Assembly: GCF_000012725.1 (NCBI RefSeq)
Contig: NC_007406.1
Coordinates: 1,454,001-1,518,000 of the forward strand
Length of the DNA stretch: 64,000 bases
Source of the DNA: Nitrobacter winogradskyi Nb-255
GTDB lineage: Bacteria > Pseudomonadota > Alphaproteobacteria > Rhizobiales > Xanthobacteraceae
Direction of reading: 5' to 3'
Shown: positions 16,031 to 22,303 of the stretch, one piece after another
Layout of the letters: each line of letters begins with the position of its first letter
Position numbering within the stretch: the first letter of the stretch is position 1
Program-made: the position numbers and the translations under genes
The notes under the pieces: generated by a model
The model's database searches: none
Told to the model about the DNA's origin: nothing
Seen by the model: only the letters and a program-made list of their open reading frames with translations

Positions 16031-16990
16031 TCATCCCCGCAGCAGGATCAGCGGCCCCATCCGGATCACGCTCAGACCCAGCGACTCGCGCAAAAGCGCC
16101 AGCGCCGAGTCGGTATCGGTGACGGTGAACGTGCCGCTGACGCGGCGCGCGGCGAGGTCCGAATTCGATATGATGATGCGCCCCGCGAAATGGCGATCGA
16201 TCTCGGCCACGACATCCGCCACCGGCGCATTGTCGACCACCAGTTGGCCCCGGCGCCACGCGAGCACCGCATGAGTGTCGGCCTGCCGGACATCCTTCAC
16301 CTTGCCGTCAGCGTCATAGACGGCCTGCTGTCCTTCGTTGACCCGGACCTCAGGCTCGGCGTGCGTATGAGGAGTGACCGATACCGCATGCTCGGTCACC
16401 GTCACCTCGGTTGAGTTCTGACCCAGCCGGATATCGAAGGCGGTGCCGAGCGCGGTGGTCTGCCCGCCGTTCGCCTCGACAACGAACGGGCGGCTCGCGT
16501 CCTTCGCGACCTGGAAAAACGCCTGACCCCGCAGCAACGTGACCGTGCGCGTTTCCGCCGTAAATCGGTAGGAGATGGCGGAAAAGGCGTTGAGCTGGAT
16601 GGTCGTGCCGTCAGCCAGTTCGATTGTCGGCATCTCTCCCGTGCCCGATATGGCGTTGGCCAGAAGTCGCATCGGGCCGTCGGAATAGACGAACGCGCTG
16701 CCGGCGAGCGCCGCGCCGAGAAACGCCACCGCAAGGGTCTTGGCGACGCGCGGGCGCGGCTTGACCTTGAAATTCCGCAGCGCTGGATCATTCAAAATGG
16801 CCGTGCGCGCTTCGCCCATCAGCCGCTGGGCCGCTTCGTAAGCCGCTCTGTTCTCCTCGCCCCGGTCGAGCCATTCCTCAAACGCGCGACTTTCGTGCGC
16901 GCTTTGATTGATGTCACGATTTTTGAGCACCCAGGCGGCGGCTTCTTCGTGTCGTTTGCGGCTTGCCTGCGCGGATTGGTCGGCTGTCAT
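16031..16990 (-). CDS. fecR: FecR-type transmembrane anti-sigma regulator
   Basis: A 319-residue protein from ATG 16990, chosen because AGGAG sits six bases upstream; longer in-frame starts would overlap the sigma gene. Order of parts: N-terminal cytoplasmic domain with R-K-R-H-E-E-A-A-A-W-V and the E-E-W-L-D-R-G-E-E-N-R-A-A-Y-E block (residues about 10-60), one transmembrane helix (about 83-102), periplasmic FecR domain (G-T-G-E-x-x-x-I-x-L-A-D-G-T-T-I-x-L-N and G-x-A-F-F-x-V) and a C-terminal secretin/STN-like domain that would bind the receptor's STN domain. FecR proteins pass the ligand-bound state of the receptor to the ECF sigma factor. It lies between the sigma and receptor genes. Confidence 0.92.
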   Translation of the reverse strand: MTADQSAQASRKRHEEAAAWVLKNRDINQSAHESRAFEEWLDRGEENRAAYEAAQRLMGEARTAILNDPALRNFKVKPRPRVAKTLAVAFLGAALAGSAFVYSDGPMRLLANAISGTGEMPTIELADGTTIQLNAFSAISYRFTAETRTVTLLRGQAFFQVAKDASRPFVVEANGGQTTALGTAFDIRLGQNSTEVTVTEHAVSVTPHTHAEPEVRVNEGQQAVYDADGKVKDVRQADTHAVLAWRRGQLVVDNAPVADVVAEIDRHFAGRIIISNSDLAARRVSGTFTVTDTDSALALLRESLGLSVIRMGPLILLRG

Positions 16991-17051
16991 CGCGACTCCT
17001 GATCGCTTCTCACCCATCAGGGAGACGAGTGAATCCCCTTGTGAAGGACTC

Positions 17052-17612
17052 TTACTCGATACCGAGCAGGCGATCGAGGCAATGCGCGAGGGCCCGTCGA
17101 AGGTGGCGGTCCACCATGTTTCGCGAAATATTGAGCTTTCGCGCGATCTGGTCGGGCTCCAGCCGGTGGAGGCGATGCAGGATGAAAACGGCGCGCTGGC
17201 GCGCCGGAAGCTCGGTAATGGCCTCGCGCAAGACCGCAAGGCGGGCTTCGACATCCAGGCCGTAATCGGGAGCCGCCGTTTCGGCGGGGACGGCCAGCGC
17301 CTCAGCCTCGGTTCCTGAAAAAAGATGCTGCTCCAGCCGGGCGCGGCGCATCCGGTCGATGCCGAGATTGATCGCCGAGCGGCACAGGAACGCGCACAGC
17401 GAGCGCTTGTTCTTCAAAAGGTCGGGCTGCTCGGCAAGCTTGATATAGAGGTCGTGGACGACGTCCGAGACGAGGCCGCGCGCGCAGCCGCGACGCAGCA
17501 CCGCCGCCTTGATGTCGGCATAGTGCGCTTCGATGGCGCGATCCAGGAGGTTGTCGCTGTCGAGAATACTGGCCGGCGCCACGCTACGATTCCTGTCCGA
17601 ATAGGCAGGCAT
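17052..17612 (-). CDS. ECF sigma factor of the FecI type
   Basis: A 186-residue sigma-70 family protein. I use ATG 17612; a TTG four codons upstream (17624) is an alternative and neither has an ideal ribosome site. Region 2 (A-H-Y-A-D-I-K-A-A-V-L-R-R ... D-V-V-H-D-L-Y-I-K-L ... S-A-I-N-L-G-I-D-R-M-R-R) and region 4 (L-P-A-R-Q-R-A-V-F-I-L-H-R ... I-A-R-K-L-N-I-S-R-N-M-V-D-R-H-L) are clear; there is no region 3. FecI-type factors transcribe an iron-transport operon when FecR signals ligand at the receptor. The fecR gene starts 61 bases after the stop. An ICE-like palindrome lies 38 bases upstream of the start. Confidence 0.92.
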   Translation of the reverse strand: MPAYSDRNRSVAPASILDSDNLLDRAIEAHYADIKAAVLRRGCARGLVSDVVHDLYIKLAEQPDLLKNKRSLCAFLCRSAINLGIDRMRRARLEQHLFSGTEAEALAVPAETAAPDYGLDVEARLAVLREAITELPARQRAVFILHRLHRLEPDQIARKLNISRNMVDRHLRRALAHCLDRLLGIE

Positions 17613-17649
17613 ATACAGAGACAAATATCCTGCAGCGCAAGCTTCTAAC

Positions 17650-17666
17650 TTTAGATCGCATCTAAA
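17650..17666. promoter_or_regulatory. ICE/Irr-box-like palindrome upstream of the ECF sigma gene
   Basis: TTTAGAT-CGC-ATCTAAA is a perfect 7-3-7 palindrome. It resembles the iron control element bound by Irr in Bradyrhizobium (TTTAGAA-N3-TTCTAAA type), differing at one symmetric position per arm. The position, 38 bases before the sigma start, fits an operator or activator site. Binding by Irr is inference from the consensus. Confidence 0.6.
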
Positions 17667-17688
17667 CCTTGTCGTGCATTCGACAAGG
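17667..17688. promoter_or_regulatory. Second perfect palindrome abutting the ICE-like site
   Basis: CCTTGTCG-TGCATT-CGACAAGG, two perfect eight-base arms, begins at the base after the ICE-like element. No T-run follows on either strand, so it is unlikely to be a terminator; a second operator is a possibility. Confidence 0.4.
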
Positions 17689-17892
17689 ATAAGGCGCTCC
17701 CGGCCAAGGCGGGCAGGGAATTCGGATCTTCAATCCTGGCCAGCTTTCTGGACAGGCTTGCAATGGTGGAGAAGCCACACTTTGCTGTCCGCGAGGGTGG
17801 GCGTCCCGTCGCAACAGGCGCCGTTGCTTCGATCCTGGAATGATCGAGGCGGAGTGGCGTTAGCGTTCTGTCGGGGAGTTCAACTGGTTATC

Positions 17893-17911
17893 TGGCAGGA
17901 GTGGCATGGCT
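17893..17911 (-). repeat. Candidate attL: copy of the tRNA-Trp 3' end
   Basis: TGGCAGGAGTGGCATGGCT matches the tRNA-Trp 3' end plus CCA at 21662-21680 (TGGCAGGAGTGGCAGGGCT) at 18 of 19 positions, in the same orientation. It lies 3.77 kb on the 3' side of the tRNA, where the distal attachment site of an island would be. Confidence 0.6.
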
Positions 17912-17988
17912 ATGAAATCCCAATGATTACAATGGGTGCGACCCTTTTCGCGCCTCAAATAGCCCTTCAAAAGCCCTACAAACTACAG

Positions 17989-18000
17989 AGGGGTCGCACC
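17989..18000 (+). repeat. AGGGGTCGCACC 12-mer just inside the left boundary
   Basis: This 12-mer occurs here and, with a variable first or second base, again at 21600-21611 and 21619-21630 just inside the right boundary. An inverted form (GGGTGCGACCCTT) lies at 17934-17946. The placement near both ends suggests recombinase accessory sites, but this is unproven. Confidence 0.45.
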
Positions 18001-18105
18001 TCAACCAACTGCATTTTGCTCTCCTTCTGGTGGGGTCGGCGCGCCGTCGGCGGGCAGGGCGTCGAGCACTTTCGCGATAAAAGCAGGCGAGGGGCGGTTT
18101 CTCAT
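18001..18105 (-). CDS. Micro-ORF of 34 residues, third in an ATGA-coupled cluster
   Basis: Starts at ATG 18105, which overlaps the stop codon of the 30-residue membrane peptide as ATGA. The product (M-R-N-R-P-S-P-A-F-I-A-K-V-L-D-A-L-P...) is short, amphipathic and then Pro/Glu-rich, with no family I recognise. Evidence for being real is the four-base start/stop coupling and same-strand order with two other small frames. It could still be fortuitous. Confidence 0.4.
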   Translation of the reverse strand: MRNRPSPAFIAKVLDALPADGAPTPPEGEQNAVG

Positions 18106-18194
18106 CGGGGCACCTGCCATGTGTCCACGATGGTGCCGGCGAGTAACACTCCGATGTAGATCCAGAGCAGAATGTTGTCGGCGATCCTGCTCAT
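18102..18194 (-). CDS. Small membrane peptide, 30 residues
   Basis: ATG 18194 overlaps the stop of the upstream 78-residue ORF (ATGA) and its own stop overlaps the next start (ATGA). The peptide is M-S-R-I-A-D-N then a hydrophobic helix I-L-L-W-I-Y-I-G-V-L-L-A-G-T-I-V, then a short polar end. The single-helix pattern and double coupling are typical of phage-derived or toxin/holin-like micro-proteins, but no function can be assigned. It is too short for routine gene calling. Confidence 0.5.
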   Translation of the reverse strand: MSRIADNILLWIYIGVLLAGTIVDTWQVPR

Positions 18195-18427
18195 GACGCC
18201 CTCGCCATTTCAGTGGTGACAATCTCCTGCCGGGCCACGGCCAGTGCGTCGTCAACGAATGTCGCGATGTCGCTGTAACTGTAGCGGCGCGTGCACATCA
18301 GCGAGCGGATTGCGTCGCTCTCGGTGCCGGTCGCCTCGAAGCGAATGAGATCGGCGGCCATGCGATCGACGATGTCGCCGTTGTTGGAGCGCAGGGGGAC
18401 AACGTTGCCTTCATCAGCGGAGCGCAT
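18191..18427 (-). CDS. Hypothetical protein, 78 residues, first of a coupled micro-operon
   Basis: From ATG 18427 to TGA 18191; the stop overlaps the start of the 30-residue membrane peptide. The protein is acidic and helical with C-T-R-R-Y-S-Y-S-D-I-A-T-F-V-D-D-A-L-A-V-A-R in the C-terminal half. No ribosome site is evident at the ATG, so an internal start is possible. I do not recognise the family. It reads away from the strong hairpin at 18457-18478. Confidence 0.55.
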   Translation of the reverse strand: MRSADEGNVVPLRSNNGDIVDRMAADLIRFEATGTESDAIRSLMCTRRYSYSDIATFVDDALAVARQEIVTTEMARAS

Positions 18428-18456
18428 AAAGAAAGCCAGCTAAGCAAGACTACGAG

Positions 18457-18478
18457 AACCCCGCTCCGGCGGGGTTTT
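18457..18478. terminator. Strong GC hairpin with T-run
   Basis: AACCCCGCTCCGGCGGGGTTTT, perfect arms around TCC, followed by TCTTT on the plus strand. No plus-strand gene precedes it; it may be a leftover of a deleted gene or insulate the small genes on either side. Similar CGGGG-TTTTCT strings recur at 19017 and 21133 inside this patch. Confidence 0.6.
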
Positions 18479-18567
18479 CTTTGCGGCAATTCGAGCAACC
18501 TTATGCCAGTTGAGTGCTTAGCCATCGTGATGAGCGCATCATCGCGCGCACGGTGTCAGGAGAATTT

Positions 18568-18877
18568 ATGTCGATTCCGAATAAGAACGTAGACGACCCC
18601 TCGAAAGCCAATCTGAAGTCAGAGATGAAGTACAGCGTGCCGATCGATCGGCAGCGTGGAGCGCTGACCAGGAAGGAGTTACCCCTCATCGGCTCTCCTG
18701 ATCGGAGTATGGGTCTGGGCAATCTCGGCGTGGACCAGCGATATTCCGATGAGCGGCTGGATTCCCTTGGGATTCGGAGGTGTTTCCATGCTCATGGTCG
18801 CGGTCGGCTTAATAAGCTGGATGTCTTACAGCAACCGTCGCGGTTATGACGAAGAGGCGTTAAGGCTCCCGATGTAA
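18568..18877 (+). pseudogene. Small membrane protein, apparently frameshifted
   Basis: ATG 18568 has an excellent AGGAG site. The first about 38 codons (M-S-I-P-N-K-N-V ... A-L-T-R-K-E-L) look like a soluble N-terminus. After about 18680 this frame becomes unconvincing (Arg/His-rich) and ends at 18849, whereas the next frame (open from 18668) encodes two clear transmembrane helices (A-L-L-I-G-V-W-V-W-A-I-S-A-W and G-V-S-M-L-M-V-A-V-G-L-I-S-W) and a polar tail ending at TAA 18877, just before a terminator. A one-base frame change near 18670-18690 would join them. Either the gene is broken, the base call is wrong or translation shifts frame. Confidence 0.5.
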
Positions 18878-18907
18878 TCTACCGGGCCTGTTGAGCAGGC
18901 TGAAGAT

Positions 18908-18935
18908 CTCCGCCTGAGCCGGCGGGGGTTTTTTT
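18908..18935 (+). terminator. Intrinsic terminator after the small membrane-protein gene
   Basis: CTCCGCC-TGAGCC-GGCGGGG followed by seven T residues, 30 bases after the TAA at 18877. Its position supports the frame that ends at 18877 as the true 3' end. Confidence 0.75.
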
Positions 18936-18992
18936 ATCAAATCCCCCGTGTCGCTGTCGCTCACCGCTTCGCATTCAATTCTGGATGTCGGG

Positions 18993-19253
18993 TCACACCC
19001 CAAAGATCGCCTCGGCGGGGTTTTCTGGCCCACTCGGCAAAGCCTTATCCACCAGCACCAGGATCATCTCCATGTGCTTCCGCAGCAGGGCCGCGTCGTC
19101 GCTGTCCTGCGCCGATCGAGCCAGCGTCCGGATGTGCTGCAAGGCTTTGACGGGATCGATGGCCGGCTCTTTATCCCCCTGTCGGGCTAATGCTTCCTGT
19201 CCACGCGCCTTTATCAGTGTTCGGATGTGACCCAAGTCCTGACGCTTATTCAT
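18993..19253 (-). CDS. Hypothetical protein, 86 residues
   Basis: ATG 19253 is preceded by AAAGGATG about eight bases upstream. The protein is helical and charged (R-T-L-I-K-A-R-G-Q-E-A-L-A-R ... R-T-L-A-R-S-A-Q-D-S-D-D-A-A-L-L-R-K-H-M-E-M-I) with two similar R-T-L segments. No family is recognised. It belongs to the minus-strand series of small genes of the tRNA-adjacent patch. Confidence 0.6.
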   Translation of the reverse strand: MNKRQDLGHIRTLIKARGQEALARQGDKEPAIDPVKALQHIRTLARSAQDSDDAALLRKHMEMILVLVDKALPSGPENPAEAIFGV

Positions 19254-19317
19254 AATACATCCTTTCGCTGGCTCCCCGCTCCGCCTTCAGCGGCAGCTCC
19301 CGCGTGTGGGAGTAGTC

Positions 19318-19428
19318 CTAGCGTGAGCTGAAATAGCTCTCGTAGATGTAGTCGTGATTGCCGATAGCTACCGCCTCGAACTCCTCCGCTGCGATCTGTC
19401 GAGCTCGTGCAGCGGTGCTGACCTGCAC
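19318..19428 (-). CDS. Short ORF, up to 36 residues, downstream of the 19439 gene
   Basis: GTG 19428 to TAG 19318. The peptide Q-V-S-T-A-A-R-A-R-Q-I-A-A-E-E-F-E-A-V-A-I-G has normal composition and the frame is open only after a TAG at about 19461. It starts 11 bases after the stop of the 88-residue gene. There is no good ribosome site at the GTG, so the start or even the reality of the gene is doubtful; it may be the end of a gene damaged by a frameshift. Confidence 0.35.
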   Translation of the reverse strand: MQVSTAARARQIAAEEFEAVAIGNHDYIYESYFSSR

Positions 19429-19438
19429 AGGAAAGCGG

Positions 19439-19705
19439 TCACCAAAATTCCTTCCCTTCTTCTAGGTCAACGGGGTCCTGGTCCATGTGTCGCGAATGAA
19501 GGGGGTTAAGAACTCGTAGCCGCTCGCTATCTGCGGCGGCTTCGGTCGCAACGATGCGAAATGTTTCCTGCGAGCGGGTTCCACTCGCGGCTGATTGGAG
19601 AATCCGTTCGGCCATTAACGCTTGTGTAGACGGATCCGGACGGACGTCCAGTGTGGCTTGCTCAAGCGCGCCTCGCATAACCGCAATTAGCCCTGCGTCA
19701 AACAT
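19439..19705 (-). CDS. Hypothetical protein, 88 residues
   Basis: ATG 19705 has GGAG eight bases upstream and is preferred to an ATG eleven codons earlier. The protein (M-F-D-A-G-L-I-A-V-M-R-G-A-L-E-Q-A-T ... S-T-Q-A-L-M-A-E-R-I-L-Q-S-A-A) is helical and resembles short uncharacterised proteins common in Bradyrhizobiaceae. No known domain. Confidence 0.62.
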   Translation of the reverse strand: MFDAGLIAVMRGALEQATLDVRPDPSTQALMAERILQSAASGTRSQETFRIVATEAAADSERLRVLNPLHSRHMDQDPVDLEEGKEFW

Positions 19706-19739
19706 GTAGAATCTCCGTTTTGGATGGCGCTCTACCATT

Positions 19740-19962
19740 TATGAGTGACGGCTGTACTGCGGAACTCCGACGACGATGAGTCGATAGAATTAAACTTCTG
19801 ACAGGTTGAGCCACATCGTCACACAGCGATACGACTACTCATGCACATTTACCATCACCAACCATCGCGCGACCTTGGATGTACCGGTGTGCGGTTGGCT
19901 CTGACGATGCTGCTGGGATCGAATCGCAAACTCGAAGCGTGTTCGGGGGTTCCCTGAGTTAA
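19740..19962. other. Gap without a supported gene inside the tRNA-adjacent patch
   Basis: No credible reading frame, terminator or repeat was found. It may carry the promoter of the minus-strand 19705 gene. Confidence 0.4.
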
Positions 19963-20160
19963 CTACCGATCCCTCGCCAGCTTCCGCTTCCCCCACCTAT
20001 GGCCCTTCTTGCCTTCCGGGTTGCCGATCTGGGGCGGTTCCTCTCCAAATACAGCCTTGGCGAACGCTACCCGGGCCATGAAAACGAAAGGGCCGCCGTG
20101 CTCTGCCGCCTGGTGCAGCACCTTTGCCGCCAGTTGCCAGGGCGGGGTGTCGCAGTAGGA
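19963..20160 (-). pseudogene. 3' fragment of an unknown gene ending in the H-R-W-G-K-R-K-L-A-R-D-R tail
   Basis: A 65-codon open stretch directly after an in-frame TAA. It contains T-P-P-W-Q-L-A-A-K-V-L-H-Q-A-A-E-H-G-G-P-F-V-F-M and ends with P-E-G-K-K-G-H-R-W-G-K-R-K. The internal starts are GTG 20121 or ATG 20079. The last about 26 residues recur at 21415-21504. The lack of a normal start suggests a truncated copy. Confidence 0.5.
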
Positions 20161-20189
20161 TTATAGCAATCCTAAGTTGTTCTTGCAAA

Positions 20190-20214
20190 AAGCCCGCCAG
20201 GAGCGCGGCGGGCT
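20190..20214 (-). terminator. Hairpin terminator reading leftward
   Basis: AAGCCCGCC...GGCGGGCTT with an A-run on its left side, that is a U-run for minus-strand transcripts. It lies just upstream of the 19963-20160 fragment. Confidence 0.65.
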
Positions 20215-20274
20215 TGAGGTGAGTGAAGAGACGCGCCAATTACCGAACCTTCTCGTCGTGATTGATGCATACAA

Positions 20275-20304
20275 ACAAACCCGCCGGGAAGGCCCGGCGG
20301 GTAA
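20275..20304 (-). terminator. Terminator of the PRC-barrel gene
   Basis: Perfect nine-base arms CCCGCCGGG and CCCGGCGGG (20280-20301) followed on the minus strand by TTTGTTTGT, about 55 bases after the stop at 20356. Confidence 0.75.
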
Positions 20305-20355
20305 TTTTTGGTAAGAGAACAGGGCCTTGGCCCGTCTGCTTCTGAATTTCAGTGC

Positions 20356-20715
20356 TCAACCAGGACGTACCACTACCTCGTTATGGTAGCCATCGAGCTT
20401 TGCGTATCGGGCGTTCCAATCAAAGATGGTCTCCGTACCGTGCTTGGGGCCACCTTTCATCCGGCTCCCGCTGATGTCGGAACCGTATTCGCCAAGAGCG
20501 GTGTCATATCGCAGCACCGCCCAGGGCACCAGGTAATGCTCTTTGCCTATACCGAGGAATCCACCGAAACTGAGTACGGCGTAGGCTATTTCCCCGCTGG
20601 TCTTGTCAATCATCACACTTTCGATTGAACCAATTCTTTTGTTCTCCGCCCCATAAACAGCTTTACCAGACTCTCTATCGCTGATCAGATGATCAATCGT
20701 TTCTTCGGTTGCCAT
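20356..20715 (-). CDS. PRC-barrel domain protein
   Basis: A 119-residue protein; ATG 20715 follows AGGAG closely. Residues about 12-90 match the PRC-barrel fold: I-S-D-R-E-S-G-K-A-V-Y-G-A-E-N-K-R-I-G-S-I-E-S-V-M-I-D followed by G-x-x-A-Y-A-V-L-S-F-G-G-F-L-G-I-G-K-E-H-Y-L-V-P-W. Stand-alone PRC-barrel proteins of this size are common in Rhizobiales and often stress-associated; their ligand is unknown. It is the best-defined gene of the tRNA-adjacent patch and may be native rather than element-borne. Confidence 0.85.
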   Translation of the reverse strand: MATEETIDHLISDRESGKAVYGAENKRIGSIESVMIDKTSGEIAYAVLSFGGFLGIGKEHYLVPWAVLRYDTALGEYGSDISGSRMKGGPKHGTETIFDWNARYAKLDGYHNEVVVRPG

Positions 20716-20892
20716 GCAGTTCTCCTAGGTTACTGAGAGAAGGGACTGGCGGGGGAAACGTTCCTACGGACGCGCGATCTGTCGCACGTCGGACAGACAG
20801 ACTTGCGCCGCTTTGGCTAAACTGCCGCACTGTCATTTCGGTGCGGTCGGGCTCCCCTGTGATAAGCTGAGCCTCAAGACGGGAGGCCGGTC

Positions 20893-21120
20893 ATGACAGA
20901 ACGCCGCGAACTTTATCGAAGCCCGAATGGCGATTCCTGGTACTTGGGTCGGGAGCCCACGAACGGGCACGCCTTTATCATCCACCAGCCTAATTCCCCA
21001 TCCTGCGGGCGGTTGTCGCATATTGAGCTTGGTGAATTCCTTCGGAGTGGAAAAGGCCCAGAACAGCAGGCATTGCTTCGTTTGATCGGCACACTCGTTG
21101 AAGTGCCACCATACGCTTAG
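20893..21120 (+). CDS. Conserved-looking small hypothetical protein, 75 residues
   Basis: ATG 20893 with GGGAGG seven bases upstream. The protein starts M-T-E-R-R-E-L-Y-R-S-P-N-G-D-S-W-Y-L and ends with L-L-R-L-I-G-T-L-V-E. I recall similar short proteins in Bradyrhizobium and relatives, but they have no assigned function. No signal or membrane segment. Confidence 0.72.
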   Translation: MTERRELYRSPNGDSWYLGREPTNGHAFIIHQPNSPSCGRLSHIELGEFLRSGKGPEQQALLRLIGTLVEVPPYA

Positions 21121-21315
21121 TGACTGCTCAGGCGGGGTTTTCTACGAGCAACCTGATGCTGGCCGGGGCGTTATCAAACTGAGGTATCCCAGGACGCCTC
21201 CCGGTGACGGTCCCGGTGTCTAACTCCCCCTTGCCGAAGGAGTGACGTCGGGCCGTTACTCGGGGCGGTATCCATCGAACCGGAGTCCCTTGCCGACGAA
21301 AAAAGGATGCATGCC

Positions 21316-21387
21316 ATGATGGAATTTTACGCGGGGGTGGCGATTGCCACCGCTATGATAGGCGCGGGGTTGCTGTTGTCGAAGTGA
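21316..21387 (+). CDS. Possible 23-residue membrane peptide
   Basis: ATG 21316 to TGA 21387: M-M-E-F-Y then A-G-V-A-I-A-T-A-M-I-G-A-G-L-L-L and S-K. An AAAGGA lies 11 bases upstream. Single-helix composition is suggestive, length is too short for certainty. Tentative. Confidence 0.35.
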   Translation: MMEFYAGVAIATAMIGAGLLLSK

Positions 21388-21414
21388 GGCGTGGGGTCAA
21401 CTCCGTGGAGTTCT

Positions 21415-21504
21415 TTACCGGTCCCTCGCCAGCTTCCGCTTTCCCCACCTGTGACCCTTGTTGCCTTCGGGGTGGCCGATCGGGGGTGGCGTCTCGCCGT
21501 TCCA
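21415..21504 (-). pseudogene. Second copy of the H-R-W-G-K-R-K-L-A-R-D-R gene end
   Basis: The last 29 codons before TAA 21415 match the end of the 19963-20160 fragment at most positions (P-P-x-I-G-x-P-E-G-x-K-G-H-R-W-G-K-R-K). Upstream of about 21504 the similarity stops, so only the 3' end was duplicated or survived. Confidence 0.5.
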
Positions 21505-21599
21505 TGTCCCGCTCTCGAGCCCATAGTGGTCACTGCACTGAATGAATGAAGGTGAAGGCGCACCAGACGATCGCGACGGCCTTGCGCGTGGAGTACGAA

Positions 21600-21630
21600 A
21601 GGGGTCGCACCGAGCCGAAGGGGTCGCACC
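21600..21630 (+). repeat. Two direct copies of GGGGTCGCACC near the right boundary
   Basis: Copies at 21601-21611 and 21620-21630, 19 bases apart, about 30-60 bases inside the tRNA end. They match the copy at 17990-18000 and the inverted one at 17934-17946. Confidence 0.5.
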
Positions 21631-21661
21631 TCGCTTGCAACCTATTGAAATATTTAGTGGT

Positions 21662-21737
21662 TGGCAGGAGTGGCAGGGCTCGAACCTGCGACCCCCGGTT
21701 TTGGAGACCGGTGCTCTACCAATTGAGCTACACTCCT
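21662..21737 (-). tRNA. tRNA-Trp (anticodon CCA)
   Basis: 76 bases read on the minus strand with an encoded CCA end. Acceptor arms AGGAGTG/CACTCCT pair perfectly, the D-arm reads GCTCAATTGGTAGAGC, the anticodon loop is CTCCAAA (CCA anticodon, reads UGG) and the T-arm has GGTTCGAGCC. It lies upstream of secE-nusG, its usual neighbourhood, but on the opposite strand. Its 3' end appears to be the insertion target of the adjacent element. Confidence 0.97.
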
Positions 21738-22082
21738 AGTGGATGCTTCTATAGCGAACGTAAAACGCCCCGTCAGCCCCAAAATGCATCGAACCGGCTT
21801 CTGAAAACGCGCGGGAGGCGGCGAGTAGAAGTTCCTCATCCTGATCCGCCATTCATGGTGGCAGACGCGGCCAAGCCGTACCCTTGACCTTTTCAGTCGC
21901 CGGCAGTAGATAGCGGCACCTGCTGTCGGCCCGATTTGACGGATATCCGACGCGGCCCTGAATTCCCGGACAGTCCAGCCCGTTGGGCGGCTACCCTCCA
22001 GATAGAGGGTTGGGCGCGCGAGAGAGGCTGCCCGGATTTTTGCGAAACCAGACCGGCACAAAACGAACGCGGATCATCAACG

Positions 22083-22274
22083 ATGGCTTTCAGCCCGTTC
22101 AAATTCCTGCAGGAAGTGCGCACGGAAACCGCGAAGGTCACCTGGCCGTCCCGCCGCGAAACCACGGTGACGACGATCATGGTGTTCGTGATGGTGGCTC
22201 TGGCGTCGATCTTCTTCTTCTTCACGGATCAGATTATCCGCGTTTTCATCACGTTCGTACTAGGTCTTCACTGA
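22083..22274 (+). CDS. secE: Protein translocase subunit SecE
   Basis: A 63-residue single-spanning membrane protein of the short SecE type. The amphipathic segment F-L-Q-E-V-R-T-E-T-A-K-V-T-W-P-S-R-R-E-T is the conserved cytoplasmic helix that clamps SecY, followed by one transmembrane helix. ATG 22083 fits the family start. SecE is essential in the SecYEG channel; secY is also in this window at 55667. It is followed by nusG after 29 bases, the usual operon. Confidence 0.96.
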   Translation: MAFSPFKFLQEVRTETAKVTWPSRRETTVTTIMVFVMVALASIFFFFTDQIIRVFITFVLGLH

Positions 22275-22303
22275 CAGCACGAATGACGCGCACGGACTGA
22301 ACA

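Larger units (their letters stand above)
17893..21680. mobile_element. Decayed integrated element next to tRNA-Trp (no integrase left)
   Basis: The segment is bounded by a partial copy of the tRNA-Trp 3' end at 17893-17911 and the intact tRNA 3' end at 21662-21680, in direct orientation. Inside are only tiny unknown genes, gene fragments, a PRC-barrel gene and several strong terminators, unlike the dense housekeeping genes on both sides. Integration at a tRNA 3' end is the usual behaviour of tyrosine-recombinase phages and islands. No integrase, excisionase or replication gene is recognisable in the 3.8 kb, so this would be a remnant after deletion. Confidence 0.6.

Noticed and set aside
17674-18159. 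161-codon plus-strand frame across the left att copy
   Set aside because: Arg/Ser/Trp-rich with no ribosome site, and overlaps the better-supported minus-strand micro-genes.
18298-18525. 75-codon minus-strand frame with a hydrophobic stretch
   Set aside because: It runs through the GC hairpin at 18457-18478 and overlaps the 18191-18427 gene in another frame; the tail has low-quality composition.
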